A DNA stretch of 64,000 bases from Kineosporia aurantiaca JCM 3230 (GTDB lineage: Bacteria > Actinomycetota > Actinomycetes > Actinomycetales > Kineosporiaceae). This document shows positions 39,739-48,412 of this stretch, one piece after another. Location of the stretch: positions 248,001 through 312,000 of the forward strand of contig JODP01000007.1 in NCBI GenBank assembly GCA_000719025.1. The letters run 5' to 3'. Made by a program: the position numbers and the translations under genes. Below the pieces are notes generated by a model. It was given only the letters and a program-made list of their open reading frames with translations, was not told the DNA's origin and did not search any database. The stretch's first letter is position 1. Every line of letters starts with the position of its first letter.

Positions 39739-41295
39739 GTGCTGGATGTGCTGCTCGTGGGCGGCGAGATCGCCGACGGGACGGGCGCCGAACCGCGCCG
39801 GGCGGACGTCGGGGTCCGCGACGGCCTGATCGAGCTCGTGGGGTCAGCCGCGGGGGCCCCGGCGCGGCGGGTCGTCGACGTCTCCGGACGCCTGCTGATG
39901 CCCGGATTCGTGGACGCGCACAGTCACGCGGACGCCCTGATCGGTTCCCCCGATCTGGAGCTGGCCTGCCTGCGTCAGGGCGTGACCACGGTGATCGTCG
40001 GGCAGGACGGGGTCTCACTGGCCCCCACCGCCGGTACGGTCGCGGAGGAGACGTCGCGGTACTTCGCCGCGGTCAACGGGCCCTTCCCGGCCGAGCTGGC
40101 CGAGGGCGCGACGGTGGCCGAGCTGCTGGAGTACTACGACCGGCGCGGTGCGCTGAACGTCGCCTACCTGGTTCCCGGGGGCACGTTGCGGGCGTCGGTG
40201 GTGGGGTTCGGTCCAACAAGGGACGCTGGTGGGCAGCTGGGTCTGCTCGAGGACTCCCTGGCGGCTGGGGCGGTGGGTCTTTCCACCGGGCTCGAATACG
40301 TGCCCGGTGGGTATGCGGACGTGGCCGAGCTGACAGCGCTCTGCGAGGTGGTCCGTGAGGCCGGCGGGGTGCACGTCTCGCACATCCGGGGGTATGAGCA
40401 GGATGCCCCGACCGGCATGGCGGAGTTCCTCCAGATCGGCGCCGGATCCGGTGTGCGGTCGCACGTCTCACACTTCCACGGGCCCGCCGCGGTGCTGCTG
40501 CCCGAGGTCGCCAAGTCTCAGGCACTGGGCGTCGACCTGACCTACGACACCTATCCTTATCGCCGCGGCAACACGATCCTGGCCATGCTGGCGCTGCCCA
40601 AGGAGATTCAGGCCGGGGTGCCCTCGCAGACCCTGCTGCAGCTGGCCACCTCCGAGGCCCGCTCAACCCTGAAGCGTGACTGGTTCCCCGGTCTGGCCGA
40701 GCTCTTCACCCGGGTCACGCTCTCTCACGTCCCGGTGCCGGAATGGAACTGGGCCGAGGGCCTGACCGTGCCGGAGGCCGCCGAACGGGCTGGCCTCGAG
40801 CCCGGCGACCTGGTCTGCGAACTGATCCTGGCCTGTGAGCTGGCGGTCGGCTGTGTGGTGCAGCAGCCCGCCGCCAACACTCCGCAGGACATCAGTACGC
40901 TCCTGAAACAGCCTGAACAGATGGGTAGTTCGGACGGCATCCTGATCGGTGGTCACCCGCACCCGCGAGGGCGCGGCGCGTTCGCCCGGATGCTCGCCCG
41001 GCACACCCGCGACCTGGGCGACTGGAGCTGGGGCCAGGCGGCCGTGCACCTGTCGGCCCGGGCCTGCGAGCGGTTCGGGCTGACCGGCCGTGGGCGCCTG
41101 GCCGAGGGGTACGCGGCCGACATCGCGGTGCTGGACGTGACCCGGCTGGCCGACCGGGCGACCTACGAGCATCCCCTGGCCCTGGCCGAGGGTGTGGATC
41201 TGGTCCTGGTGAACGGCGAGATCGGTCTGGAGAAGGGGCAACTCACGGGCGCACGGTGCGGCCGGGCCCTGCGGCGAGGGGAGAGCATGCGGTGA
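39739..41295 (+). CDS. N-acyl-D-amino-acid deacylase
   Basis: A 518-residue amidohydrolase of the D-aminoacylase group. The N-terminal strand VLLVGGEIADGTGAEP, metal-binding GFVDAHSHAD (H61, H63), GLSTGLEYVPG with a family-typical glutamate, HVSHIRGY, and a C-terminal GRLAEGYAADIAVLD are all visible. Family members hydrolyse N-acyl-D-amino acids to D-amino acid plus carboxylate. GTG at 39739 opens LDVLLVGG. It is coupled through a GTGA overlap to a D-serine dehydratase-like enzyme, which suggests that released D-amino acids are processed by that partner. Confidence 0.9.
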   Translation: MLDVLLVGGEIADGTGAEPRRADVGVRDGLIELVGSAAGAPARRVVDVSGRLLMPGFVDAHSHADALIGSPDLELACLRQGVTTVIVGQDGVSLAPTAGTVAEETSRYFAAVNGPFPAELAEGATVAELLEYYDRRGALNVAYLVPGGTLRASVVGFGPTRDAGGQLGLLEDSLAAGAVGLSTGLEYVPGGYADVAELTALCEVVREAGGVHVSHIRGYEQDAPTGMAEFLQIGAGSGVRSHVSHFHGPAAVLLPEVAKSQALGVDLTYDTYPYRRGNTILAMLALPKEIQAGVPSQTLLQLATSEARSTLKRDWFPGLAELFTRVTLSHVPVPEWNWAEGLTVPEAAERAGLEPGDLVCELILACELAVGCVVQQPAANTPQDISTLLKQPEQMGSSDGILIGGHPHPRGRGAFARMLARHTRDLGDWSWGQAAVHLSARACERFGLTGRGRLAEGYAADIAVLDVTRLADRATYEHPLALAEGVDLVLVNGEIGLEKGQLTGARCGRALRRGESMR

Positions 41296-42623
41296 ACGGC
41301 CGGGCGGACGGGAACGGGCCCCAGGTGAAGGCCCTGGAAGAACTGGCCGATCTGCGCGTGCCGGTCACCGAGAAGGGCCTGGGCAGCCTGGCCTGGCGCG
41401 AGCCGCTGACCGCGCGGTCGCTGCGCGAGCATCCGAGGCCGCTGCACGGCGGCGAGTTCAGCTTTCCGATGGCGGTGATCGACCGGGCCGCGCTGACCGC
41501 GAACATCGACGCGATGGCGGCCTGGTGCCGGGAGCACGGGGTGCAGATCGCTCCGCACGGCAAGACCTACATGTCACCCGAGATCGCGCACCAGCAGATG
41601 GCTTCCGGCGCCTGGGCGATCACCGTGGCCAGCATCTCCCAGCTGCAGGCGTACCACGCCTACGGGGTGCGCCGGTTCGTGGTGGCCAACCAGCTCGCCG
41701 ACCGGGCCGGGATCGCCTGGCTGGCCCGGGCCGTCCCGCAGCCGATGGGCGGCTGGGACGGAACCTCGACCGACCTGAGCGTGTGCGTCAACGTGGATTC
41801 TGAGGAGGGCGTGGCCTTCCTGGCCGACGAACTGGCCCGAGCCGACGTCCGGCGCCCGCTGGACGTGCTGGTCGAGCTGGGCCACCCGGGCGGCCGGACC
41901 GGTGCCCGCTCGCTGGATGCGGCCTGGGCGGTGGCGGTGGCCGTCGCGGCCCGGCCGGAGCTGCACCTGGCCGGGGTGAGCGGGTACGAGGGCACGCTCG
42001 GCCACCACGGCAGCTCGGAGGAGAACGATCGGGTGGCGGGCTGGTGCCGCGACCTGGCCAAGCTGGGCGGCGACCTGTTCGCGGCCGGGCTGCTGGCGCC
42101 GGGGTATGTGATCACGGCCGGGGGCAGCGCCTTTCCGGACGTGGTGGCGCTGACCCTGCACGCGGCCGCGGTCGAGGGAGAACCGACCGTGGTACTGCGC
42201 AGCGGTGCCTACGCCATTCACGACGACGGCTACTACGCCTCGGTCACCCCGCACGACCGGGACGCGGACGGCCCCCGGCTGCGCCCGGCCCTGTCGCTGT
42301 GGGCGCCCGTGCTGTCCCGCCCCGAACCCGGTCTCGCGCTGCTGCTGCTCGGCCGGCGCGACGCGGGCTTCGACGAGGGCCTGCCGATCCCGCGTGAGAT
42401 CCGGCGGCGGGACGGCCGGCGGAGCCCGGCGCACGGCCTCACCATCACCGCGCTGAACGACCAGCACGCCTTCCTGACCGTGGCGGAGCACACCGAACTC
42501 GGCCCCGGCGACCTGGTCCACGTCGGCATCTCACACCCCTGCACCACGCTGGACAAATGGCGGGTGATCCCGGTTCTCGACGAAACCGAACAGGTCGTCG
42601 ACCTCATCCACACCTTCTTCTGA
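41292..42623 (+). CDS. PLP- and zinc-dependent D-amino-acid lyase (D-serine dehydratase / D-threonine aldolase-like)
   Basis: A 443-residue fold-type III PLP enzyme. After a TIM-barrel start (AVIDRAALTANIDAMAAWC) comes the PLP lysine in APHGKTYMSPEIA (K91). The C-terminal beta domain has ISHPC, where H415 and C417 match the zinc ligands of eukaryote-type D-serine dehydratase (DSD1). Members turn D-serine into pyruvate and ammonia or cleave D-threonine-type substrates to glycine and an aldehyde. GTG at 41292 overlaps the deacylase stop. Co-expression with the deacylase implies breakdown of N-acyl-D-hydroxy-amino acids. Confidence 0.87.
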   Translation: MNGRADGNGPQVKALEELADLRVPVTEKGLGSLAWREPLTARSLREHPRPLHGGEFSFPMAVIDRAALTANIDAMAAWCREHGVQIAPHGKTYMSPEIAHQQMASGAWAITVASISQLQAYHAYGVRRFVVANQLADRAGIAWLARAVPQPMGGWDGTSTDLSVCVNVDSEEGVAFLADELARADVRRPLDVLVELGHPGGRTGARSLDAAWAVAVAVAARPELHLAGVSGYEGTLGHHGSSEENDRVAGWCRDLAKLGGDLFAAGLLAPGYVITAGGSAFPDVVALTLHAAAVEGEPTVVLRSGAYAIHDDGYYASVTPHDRDADGPRLRPALSLWAPVLSRPEPGLALLLLGRRDAGFDEGLPIPREIRRRDGRRSPAHGLTITALNDQHAFLTVAEHTELGPGDLVHVGISHPCTTLDKWRVIPVLDETEQVVDLIHTFF

Positions 42624-42651
42624 CCCCCTCCCTCCTACCCCCCACCCCTCT

Positions 42652-42804
42652 CCGTGATCATGGAGTTCTTCCCCCGTGATCATGGAGTTCTTTCCCCGTG
42701 ATCATGGACTTTCGTCGCGACGCGAAGCGATCCGGCCCGAGCAAAAGTCCATGATCACGGGGAGGAAAGTCCATGATCACGGGGGAGAAAGTCCATGATC
42801 ACGG
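42652..42804. repeat. Palindromic repeat block: three direct copies facing three inverted copies
   Basis: Three copies of CCGTGATCATGGA(G/C)TT (from about 42652, 42674 and 42696) are followed, after a 30-nt spacer, by three inverted copies containing AAAGTCCATGATCACGG (ending about 42760, 42782 and 42804). The block sits between two convergent genes (stops at 42623 and 42818). It can fold into a long hairpin, so it may end transcription in both directions or be a REP-like interspersed element. No transposase is nearby. Confidence 0.8.
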
Positions 42805-42817
42805 AAGGGTTGGGGGA

Positions 42818-43339
42818 TTAGGAGAGGTCGGCTAGGCGGTAGAGGACGAGGGATCCGGCGACGGCCAGGTTGAGGCTCTGGCCGGTGCCGATCATCGGGA
42901 TCTCGACCGCCGCGTCGAGCAGGTCCAGGGCCTCGCCGGGAATGCCGGTGCTCTCGTGGCCGAGCACCATCACCGTGCGGCGGGTGGCCATCGGCAGGTC
43001 GGCCAGCCGGATCGCGTCCTCGACGAGTTCCACGCCGAGGATGCTGGTTTCGCCGGTCCGCTGATCGGCCAGCCAGTCGGTCACGTCGCCGTTGACCCAG
43101 TGCACGCAGCTGGGGCGGCGCAGCGTGTTGCCCCGGTCCAGGGCCTCGGCCACCCAGGGGCGCCGCGGTACGGCCAGACAGGCCCCGACCGCGTCACAGG
43201 TGCGCAGCAGGGTGCCGAGGTTCACGCCGTGCATCGGCCAGAGCGGCGCGGCGATCAGATGGTCCCAGCAGGAGTGGGTGCGGGCGCGGCGGTAGCGCAG
43301 GTCCTTCGTGGTCCGGGCCCGCAGGTGGCCCCGGCTCAT
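42818..43339 (-). CDS. TrmH/SpoU-family RNA 2'-O-methyltransferase
   Basis: A 173-residue SPOUT methyltransferase. It starts MSRGHLRARTTKDLRYRRAR and has the knot signature: N-terminal NLGTLLRTCDAVGA, then VMVLGHESTGIPGEALDL and the final MIGTGQSLNLAVAGSLVLY. The family methylates ribose in tRNA or rRNA with SAM; the target is unknown. An upstream in-frame ATG at 43423 would add 28 residues, but that stretch has non-coding-like third positions, so ATG at 43339 is preferred. Confidence 0.88.
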   Translation of the reverse strand: MSRGHLRARTTKDLRYRRARTHSCWDHLIAAPLWPMHGVNLGTLLRTCDAVGACLAVPRRPWVAEALDRGNTLRRPSCVHWVNGDVTDWLADQRTGETSILGVELVEDAIRLADLPMATRRTVMVLGHESTGIPGEALDLLDAAVEIPMIGTGQSLNLAVAGSLVLYRLADLS

Positions 43340-43512
43340 CGGCCGAGGGCGAGATCCTGCCCGGGAGAGTGCTGGTGGGGCTGGAAAGACATCAGAGTGT
43401 GCTTCGCGGCGCACATGGGCCATCGTTGAGTCATCGTTGCTGGTGCTGATCGCTGAAGTGCGAGCATAACCGGTCGTGCCCGTCGTGGACATCGTCTGCG
43501 GCGTCAAGGAGG

Positions 43513-44541
43513 ATGGCCGGAGATCGCGGCGAGAAGTCCGAACCGGGCCGGATCTGCTGGGGGCAGGACGTGGGCGAGTGGTGGGGCGATACAGCGCTGG
43601 CCGAGAAGGCACAGCGCCTGCTCGGGCGCCGTCACCCGGTCGCGGTGGTGGCGACCGTATCCCGGGAACGGGTGGTGGTCGCGGGCTGGGGGGCCGATCC
43701 GGGGGACGACTTCGAGGTCGGTTCGATCAGCAAGGGGATCACCGGGCTGCTCTACCGCGATGCGGTGGAACGGGGTGGGGTGCAGGGCCGGACGACTCTG
43801 GGCGAGCTGCTCCCGCTGCCGAAGGACTGCGCAGTGGCCGGGATCCAGCTCGAGGCGCTCTCGCAGCACCGCTCCGGCCTTCCCGGTCTGCCGCGCGTGC
43901 GCGGTCCGGTGCGGCGTTCGCTGAAACTCTGGTGGAGCGGCGCCAACCCGTACGGCGACTCGCTGGAAGACCTGATCCGGCAGGCCCAACAGGTGCGACT
44001 GCGGGGTAGCCTCCGGCCGCACTACTCGAACTTCGGCTTCGAGCTTCTCGGCCACGCGCTCGCCAAGCATGCCGGCACCACGTACCCGGAGCTGGTCCAG
44101 GAGCGGATCGCCGCCCCGCTCGGGCTGAAGAGCTGGTACCTGCCGGCCACCTGGTCGGACCTGCGCGCGTCCTCGATCACCGGCCGCAGCCGCCGGGGCC
44201 GCTCGCGCGCGGCCTGGACCGGTGAGGCGCTCGGGCCCGCCGGAGGTCTGCGCTCCACCATCGGCGATCTGGCCGAGCTGACCCGGGCGCTGCTGGAGGA
44301 ACGGGTGAACGGGGTGTCCGCGCTGGACCCGGTGGCCCGGTTCGCGGAGGGCGCCCGGATCGGCGCGGCCTGGATCACCGTGGAGCATCAGGGCCGGGCG
44401 ATCACCTGGCACAACGGCGGCACCGGGGGCTTCCGCAGCTGGCTTGGGATCGACCGGGAGGCCGGGGTCGGGGTGGCCCTGGTCTCGGCGACCGCGATCC
44501 CGGTGGACCGGACCGGGTTCCGGCTGCTGACCGATCTCTAG
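43513..44541 (+). CDS. Beta-lactamase-fold serine hydrolase (short form)
   Basis: A 342-residue serine hydrolase with SISK (S71, K74), YSN in RPHYSNFGFELLGHALA and a final HNGGTGGFRSW. The class C beta-lactamase/carboxypeptidase-like fold is clear, but it lacks the C-terminal beta domain of the two larger hydrolases in the 1-14 kb operon and is not closely related to them. No signal peptide is seen. AAGGAGG directly abuts the ATG at 43513, which is too close for a good ribosome-binding site, yet no other start fits. Substrate unknown. Confidence 0.85.
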   Translation: MAGDRGEKSEPGRICWGQDVGEWWGDTALAEKAQRLLGRRHPVAVVATVSRERVVVAGWGADPGDDFEVGSISKGITGLLYRDAVERGGVQGRTTLGELLPLPKDCAVAGIQLEALSQHRSGLPGLPRVRGPVRRSLKLWWSGANPYGDSLEDLIRQAQQVRLRGSLRPHYSNFGFELLGHALAKHAGTTYPELVQERIAAPLGLKSWYLPATWSDLRASSITGRSRRGRSRAAWTGEALGPAGGLRSTIGDLAELTRALLEERVNGVSALDPVARFAEGARIGAAWITVEHQGRAITWHNGGTGGFRSWLGIDREAGVGVALVSATAIPVDRTGFRLLTDL

Positions 44542-44569
44542 CAGTCGGCCCTCTGAGACGGTCGGCCCT

Positions 44570-45154
44570 CTAGCGCTCGGCGCTGAACCGGAGGCCGTCG
44601 ATGATCAGCCGGACCATCCGCCGGGTGTGGTCCTCGTCGCCGGACAGGGAGAGGTTGGCCACCGCCCGCAGCAGATCGATCGGCTCCACGTCGCCGGCCC
44701 GGATCTCCCCGGCCTGTTCCGCGCCCTCCAAAAGTGAGGTCAGGACCGGGCCGAACCGGGACTCGAAGTAGCCGGGCAGCGACTCGTACGCGGCGTCCCC
44801 GGAGTGCAGGGCCGCCGCCAGGCCCTGCTTGGTGGCGATGAACCCGGTGAACCGCATCAGCCAGGCCACCAGGGCCTCCAGCGGCTCGCGGCCGGAAACC
44901 AGGCCGGCCGCCTCGGCCGCGGTGGCGTCCACCTCGTTCTTGAACACGGCCGTGATCAGGTCCGACCGCTGCGGGAAGTGCCGGTAGAGGGTGCCCACCC
45001 CGACCCCGGCCTGCGCGGCGATCTCCCGCACCGGAGCGTCCACCCCGGACACCGCGAACACCGCCTTGGCCGCCTCGAGCAGCTGGTCCACGTTCCGCTG
45101 GGCGTCCGCGCGCACCCGCCGAGCCGGGGCCTCGGAGTGGGCGGAATCGGGCAT
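44570..45154 (-). CDS. TetR-family transcriptional regulator
   Basis: A 194-residue repressor. The helix-turn-helix lies at about residues 20-65 (LLEAAKAVFAVSGVDAPVREIAAQAGVGVGTLYRHFPQRSDL, ends LLEA and RSDL). The C-terminal part is the TetR-type ligand domain. ATG at 45154 has AGGAG 7 nt upstream. No neighbouring gene is an obvious target; the convergent hydrolase and the divergent VOC gene 140 bp away are candidates. Confidence 0.92.
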   Translation of the reverse strand: MPDSAHSEAPARRVRADAQRNVDQLLEAAKAVFAVSGVDAPVREIAAQAGVGVGTLYRHFPQRSDLITAVFKNEVDATAAEAAGLVSGREPLEALVAWLMRFTGFIATKQGLAAALHSGDAAYESLPGYFESRFGPVLTSLLEGAEQAGEIRAGDVEPIDLLRAVANLSLSGDEDHTRRMVRLIIDGLRFSAER

Positions 45155-45294
45155 GCGGGGCTCCTGAGGATCGGGCTCGGACGGAGTACTGGAGGGATGT
45201 TCCGTTTACAGCGTACGGTGCCGGGTCGACCCGCCGCCCACCGGCGTCATAAATCTGTGGGCCGGCTCACGTCGGGACTGATAGGCAGGGGCCC

Positions 45295-45696
45295 ATGACT
45301 GCGCGGATTCGGCACATTACGTTCGACTGCTCCGACGCCTGGGCCCTGGCCGAGTTCTGGCGCCAGGTGACCGGCTACCAGGACGACCCGGCCAACCCCA
45401 ACGAGCCGGGCGACCCCGAGATGCTGATCGTGCCGCCGGACGGTGGGCCCGGTCTGCTGTTCATCCCGGTGCCCGAGGGCAAGACCGCCAAGAACCGGCT
45501 GCACTTCGACGTCGTGCCCACCGACGGCACCCGTGATCAGGAGGTGCAGCGCCTGCTCGGCCTCGGTGCTTCCCAGGTCGCGGACCACCGGACGCCGGAG
45601 GGCAAGGGCTGGGTGGTGCTGGCCGACCCGGAGGGCAACGAGTTCTGCGTGGAGCGCAGCCCGGCCGAGATCGCCCAGCCGATTCCGTCCAGCTAG
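45295..45696 (+). CDS. VOC-family (glyoxalase-like) protein
   Basis: A 133-residue vicinal-oxygen-chelate protein: HITFDCSDAWALAEFWRQVTGY at the start, a central LHFDVVPTDG with histidine, and GWVVLADPEGNEFCVER at the end with a glutamate. These are the usual metal-ligand positions in actinobacterial glyoxalase-like proteins. Substrate unknown. It is divergent from the TetR gene, so the pair may form a small regulated unit. Confidence 0.9.
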   Translation: MTARIRHITFDCSDAWALAEFWRQVTGYQDDPANPNEPGDPEMLIVPPDGGPGLLFIPVPEGKTAKNRLHFDVVPTDGTRDQEVQRLLGLGASQVADHRTPEGKGWVVLADPEGNEFCVERSPAEIAQPIPSS

Positions 45697-45710
45697 CCGG
45701 AACAGCCGGT

Positions 45711-46010
45711 TCAGGAGGTCCGGGGTTCGCCCAGTACCCCCGGGCCCTGGAAGTCCAGGCTCGGCCGCTCGAGCAGCACGTCGATCAGCAGCGGCCGGGT
45801 GAGGTAGGGGTGAATCGGCGCCCAGGTGTGCTCGAACCGGTCCGACGTGGTGAAACTCTGCAGTTCGGCGGCGGTTTCCCAGAGCACCTGGACCTGGTAG
45901 TGGGTGGTCTCCTCGGCGCCCTGGGCCACGTCGAAGCGTCGGAAACCTCCCCCAGGCTGGTGCGTCGACGTCTCGACGGTACCGATCCGGAGGAGGCCCC
46001 GGCTGCCCAT
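45711..46010 (-). CDS. Small antibiotic-biosynthesis-monooxygenase-like protein
   Basis: A 99-residue protein. THYQVQVLWETAAELQSFTTSDRFEHTW resembles the ABM/dimeric alpha-beta barrel fold (strand, then a helix ending in a SDRFxHxW-type segment), but the match is weak and the N-terminus is short. There is no start codon in frame before ATG at 46010, although an open frame extends further up. It lies downstream of the two small LuxR-type genes on the same strand. Confidence 0.45.
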   Translation of the reverse strand: MGSRGLLRIGTVETSTHQPGGGFRRFDVAQGAEETTHYQVQVLWETAAELQSFTTSDRFEHTWAPIHPYLTRPLLIDVLLERPSLDFQGPGVLGEPRTS

Positions 46011-46089
46011 CCGGGCCCGCAGCTTGTGCTCGTCCGCTGCGACGGCGGTGCTCAGCGTCCCGGGGGAAGGGGCAGCGTCGGTGCAGCAG

Positions 46090-46458
46090 TCAGGGGATGA
46101 GGCGATGCCTCCGGGCCGCGTGGACCGCGCTGTAGCGGCTGGCGGCCTGCAGCTTGTGCATGGCCGTGCGCAGGTAGCCCTTGACCGTCTCGGTGGAGAC
46201 CCCCAGCTGCTCGGCCGCCTCGCTGTTGGTGGCGCCGGTGCCGACCACGGCCAGCACGTCGATCTCGCGGCTGGTCAGGTTCTCCGGCCGGGGGTGGGTG
46301 CGGCTGATCGCGCCGGGGGATCCGGTCTCGGTCAGGATCTGGGCGGACATCTCGCGCAGCCGGTGCTTCAGGTCGGCGTCCGGGGTGGCCCCGGCCTGGC
46401 AGCGCAGCTGCGCGAACGTGCGGCGGGCCTCCTCGAGCCGGGCGGCGGTGACGGTCAT
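46090..46458 (-). CDS. Small LuxR-type helix-turn-helix regulator
   Basis: A 122-residue protein whose C-terminal half (about 58-118) is a GerE/LuxR helix-turn-helix: NLTSREIDVLAVVGTGATNSEAAEQLGVSTETVKGYLRTAMHKL (from NLTS to MHKL). The N-terminal half is a short helix-rich segment with no receiver domain. ATG at 46458 overlaps the stop of the preceding small regulator (ATGA), so the two are coupled. Probably acts with that partner. Confidence 0.8.
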   Translation of the reverse strand: MTVTAARLEEARRTFAQLRCQAGATPDADLKHRLREMSAQILTETGSPGAISRTHPRPENLTSREIDVLAVVGTGATNSEAAEQLGVSTETVKGYLRTAMHKLQAASRYSAVHAARRHRLIP

Positions 46459-46778
46459 GCGGGCGGCTCCCCGGAGCCGAAGGCCCCGGCCAGGCGGGGG
46501 GTGAGGCCCAGCTGGGCGGTGGCCGCGGCGATCCGCTCCCGGGTCTGGCCCAGGGTGCTGGCGGTGAGCCCGGAGATCTGCTGGTCGGAGTAGCCCCGGG
46601 CGGCCAGGGCGAGCAGGTGGCGCTGCGACACCGACAGCCGCAGCACCGCGGCCTTGGACGTGTCGACCAGGCTGAACCCGGCGGACGTCGGCACTATCTC
46701 GGGAGGGGCGGGTTCGCCGGGGAAATCTCTTGCCACACGACGGATCTCGAACACGATGGTGGACACGTCGTCTGTCAT
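46455..46778 (-). CDS. Small LuxR-like helix-turn-helix protein, partner of the next gene
   Basis: A 107-residue protein. Residues 48-93 (LSVSQRHLLALAARGYSDQQISGLTASTLGQTRERIAAAT, from LSVS to AAAT) look like a divergent GerE/LuxR-type helix-turn-helix; the acidic N-terminus is not recognised. ATG at 46778 has GGGAGG 10 nt upstream. It is translationally coupled to a second small LuxR-type gene. The two may work as a heterodimer. Confidence 0.65.
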   Translation of the reverse strand: MTDDVSTIVFEIRRVARDFPGEPAPPEIVPTSAGFSLVDTSKAAVLRLSVSQRHLLALAARGYSDQQISGLTASTLGQTRERIAAATAQLGLTPRLAGAFGSGEPPA

Positions 46779-47040
46779 GAAAGGTCAACCTCCCCGTGGC
46801 CGTAACCCCCATTACAGGCATCTCGGGCACGGGAAGTCAACGAACCCCCGGCCGATCTGCGGCTTTCGCGGTCAGCGGTCCAGAGTCCGCGGCGGATGAC
46901 GTCATTCGGTGGCGCACGGGCAGTTTCGCCTGTTCGGGAAGCCGGGGCATAGCCGAGCGGCCGGGCTGGTTAGCCTGGTCGCCGCCCACTCCGGCATCCC
47001 GGCCCGGAGCCGGACCCGAAGATTCACCCGAAGGAGTCCC

Positions 47041-47916
47041 GTGAAGCACGGCGTCACCATCCTCACCGACCAGCCCTGGGCCGAGTCGCGTCCGTTGTGG
47101 GCCGCGGTCGAGGACCTGGGCTTCCACCACGCCTGGACGTACGACCACCTGGTCTGGGGCGGGCTGCCGGAGTCCCCCTGGTTCGCCGCCCTGCCCACGC
47201 TGACCGCGGCCTCCACGGTGACGACCCGGATCCAGCTCGGCACCGCCGTGAGCGCGCCCAACTTCCGCCACCCCCTGCCGCTGTACCGCGAGGCCCAGGC
47301 CCTGGACGACATCTCCGGCGGCCGGTTCATCCTCGGCGTCGGCACCGGCGGCAACCTCGACGCCGGCATCCTGGGCCAGCCCGAGCTGACCGTGAAGGAG
47401 CGGGTCGACCGGTTCCAGGAGTTCACCGACCTGCTGCTGCGCCTGCGCACCGAAGACCACGTCAGCGCCGACGGCCGCTGGTTCGCCACTCGCGAGGCCC
47501 GCACCCTGCCCCCGGTTGCGCACCTGCCCGTCGTCATCGCGGCGAACGGGCCGCGCGGGGTGCGCTACGCCGCCCGCACCGCGCAGAGCGGGGACGGCTG
47601 GATGACGCTCGGGCCGGCGGCCGAAACGCTGGAGGAGTGGTTCACCGGCCTGGCCGGGCAGCAGAAGATCTTCGAGGAAGGGCTCGCGCTCGCCGGGCGC
47701 CGGTCGGACGAGGTGCGCCGCTACCTCATGCTCGACGCCCCGACGGTGCGCCCGGGCGTCCCGTTCTCCTTGAGCAGCGTGGAGCTCTACGCGGAGATGG
47801 CCGGCCGCGCGCAGGAGCTGGGCTTCACCGATGTGATCACCCACTGGCCCCGGGTCGAGAGCCCGTTCCAGGGAGACGTCCGGGTGCTGGAAAAGATTGC
47901 TGCACAGCTGCTCTGA
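47041..47916 (+). CDS. LLM-class (F420-dependent type) oxidoreductase
   Basis: A 291-residue luciferase-like protein. It has the TIM-barrel start VKHGVTILTDQPWAESRPLW, DHLVWGG, TRIQLGTAVSAPNFRHP, the SGGRFILGVGTGGNLD signature and RVDRFQEFTDLLLRL. Actinobacterial members mostly use F420, less often FMN. GTG at 47041 has AAGGAG 6 nt upstream. The substrate is not predictable. Confidence 0.9.
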   Translation: MKHGVTILTDQPWAESRPLWAAVEDLGFHHAWTYDHLVWGGLPESPWFAALPTLTAASTVTTRIQLGTAVSAPNFRHPLPLYREAQALDDISGGRFILGVGTGGNLDAGILGQPELTVKERVDRFQEFTDLLLRLRTEDHVSADGRWFATREARTLPPVAHLPVVIAANGPRGVRYAARTAQSGDGWMTLGPAAETLEEWFTGLAGQQKIFEEGLALAGRRSDEVRRYLMLDAPTVRPGVPFSLSSVELYAEMAGRAQELGFTDVITHWPRVESPFQGDVRVLEKIAAQLL

Positions 47917-47941
47917 GTACACGCCGCGGGGGAGGAGCGGG

Positions 47942-47953
47942 TACGTTGAGCGG
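47942..47953 (+). promoter_or_regulatory. Leaderless promoter -10 (TACGTT) of the EVE gene
   Basis: TACGTT (47942-47947) ends 6 nt before GTG at 47954 and sets its start. Confidence 0.55.
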
Positions 47954-48412
47954 GTGAAGCAACCGACGCGCACGGTCGACGAGACCACTCTGGGAGCCTG
48001 GCTGATCAAGGGCAACGCGGACGCGGGTGCCCTGCTCGAACGGTTTCGTGCTGAGCCCCGGGTGCGTCGTTGGTGCGTTCAAGGCGGCTACCGGGCGCGG
48101 ATGATGCGCCCGGGGCAGCCGGTCGTGTTCTGGGCGAGCGGGAGCCGGTCGCGGGCCGTGCCGTACGGGGTGTGGGGTCTGGGACGCCTGGCCGGTGGGG
48201 CCGCCCCGGATGCCGACGGCTCCTGGTCGGTGCCCCTGGAACTCGACATCTGGCCGGAGCCCGAGCGGTTGTCGCGGGAGCAGATCCGGGCCGACCAGCG
48301 GCTGGCCGGGCTGGAGGTTCTGCGCCAGCCTCAGGGGTCCAACCCGTCCTTCCTGACCCCGGCCGAGTACGAGGCTCTGCGCGACCACCTAGGCGAGGAT
48401 GGCGTTCACTAG
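47954..48412 (+). CDS. EVE/PUA-like domain protein
   Basis: A 152-residue single-domain protein of the EVE type: AWLIKGNADAGALLERFRA, a central PGQPVVFWASGSRSRAVPYGVWGLGRL, and a final GSNPSFLTPAEYEAL. EVE domains bind modified bases in RNA or DNA. Some act alone as readers, others are fused to nucleases. GTG at 47954 is set by a leaderless -10. The 3' end overlaps the convergent M20 gene by 24 bp. Confidence 0.8.
   Translation: MKQPTRTVDETTLGAWLIKGNADAGALLERFRAEPRVRRWCVQGGYRARMMRPGQPVVFWASGSRSRAVPYGVWGLGRLAGGAAPDADGSWSVPLELDIWPEPERLSREQIRADQRLAGLEVLRQPQGSNPSFLTPAEYEALRDHLGEDGVH

Noticed and set aside
42652..42804. Insertion-sequence ends or a miniature transposable element
   Set aside because: There is no transposase, no clear target-site duplication, and multiple short copies on each arm rather than one terminal repeat.
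43340..43612. N-terminal extension of the TrmH methyltransferase
   Set aside because: Third-position G+C falls to near random, the residues are low-complexity, and conserved homology begins at ATG 43339.
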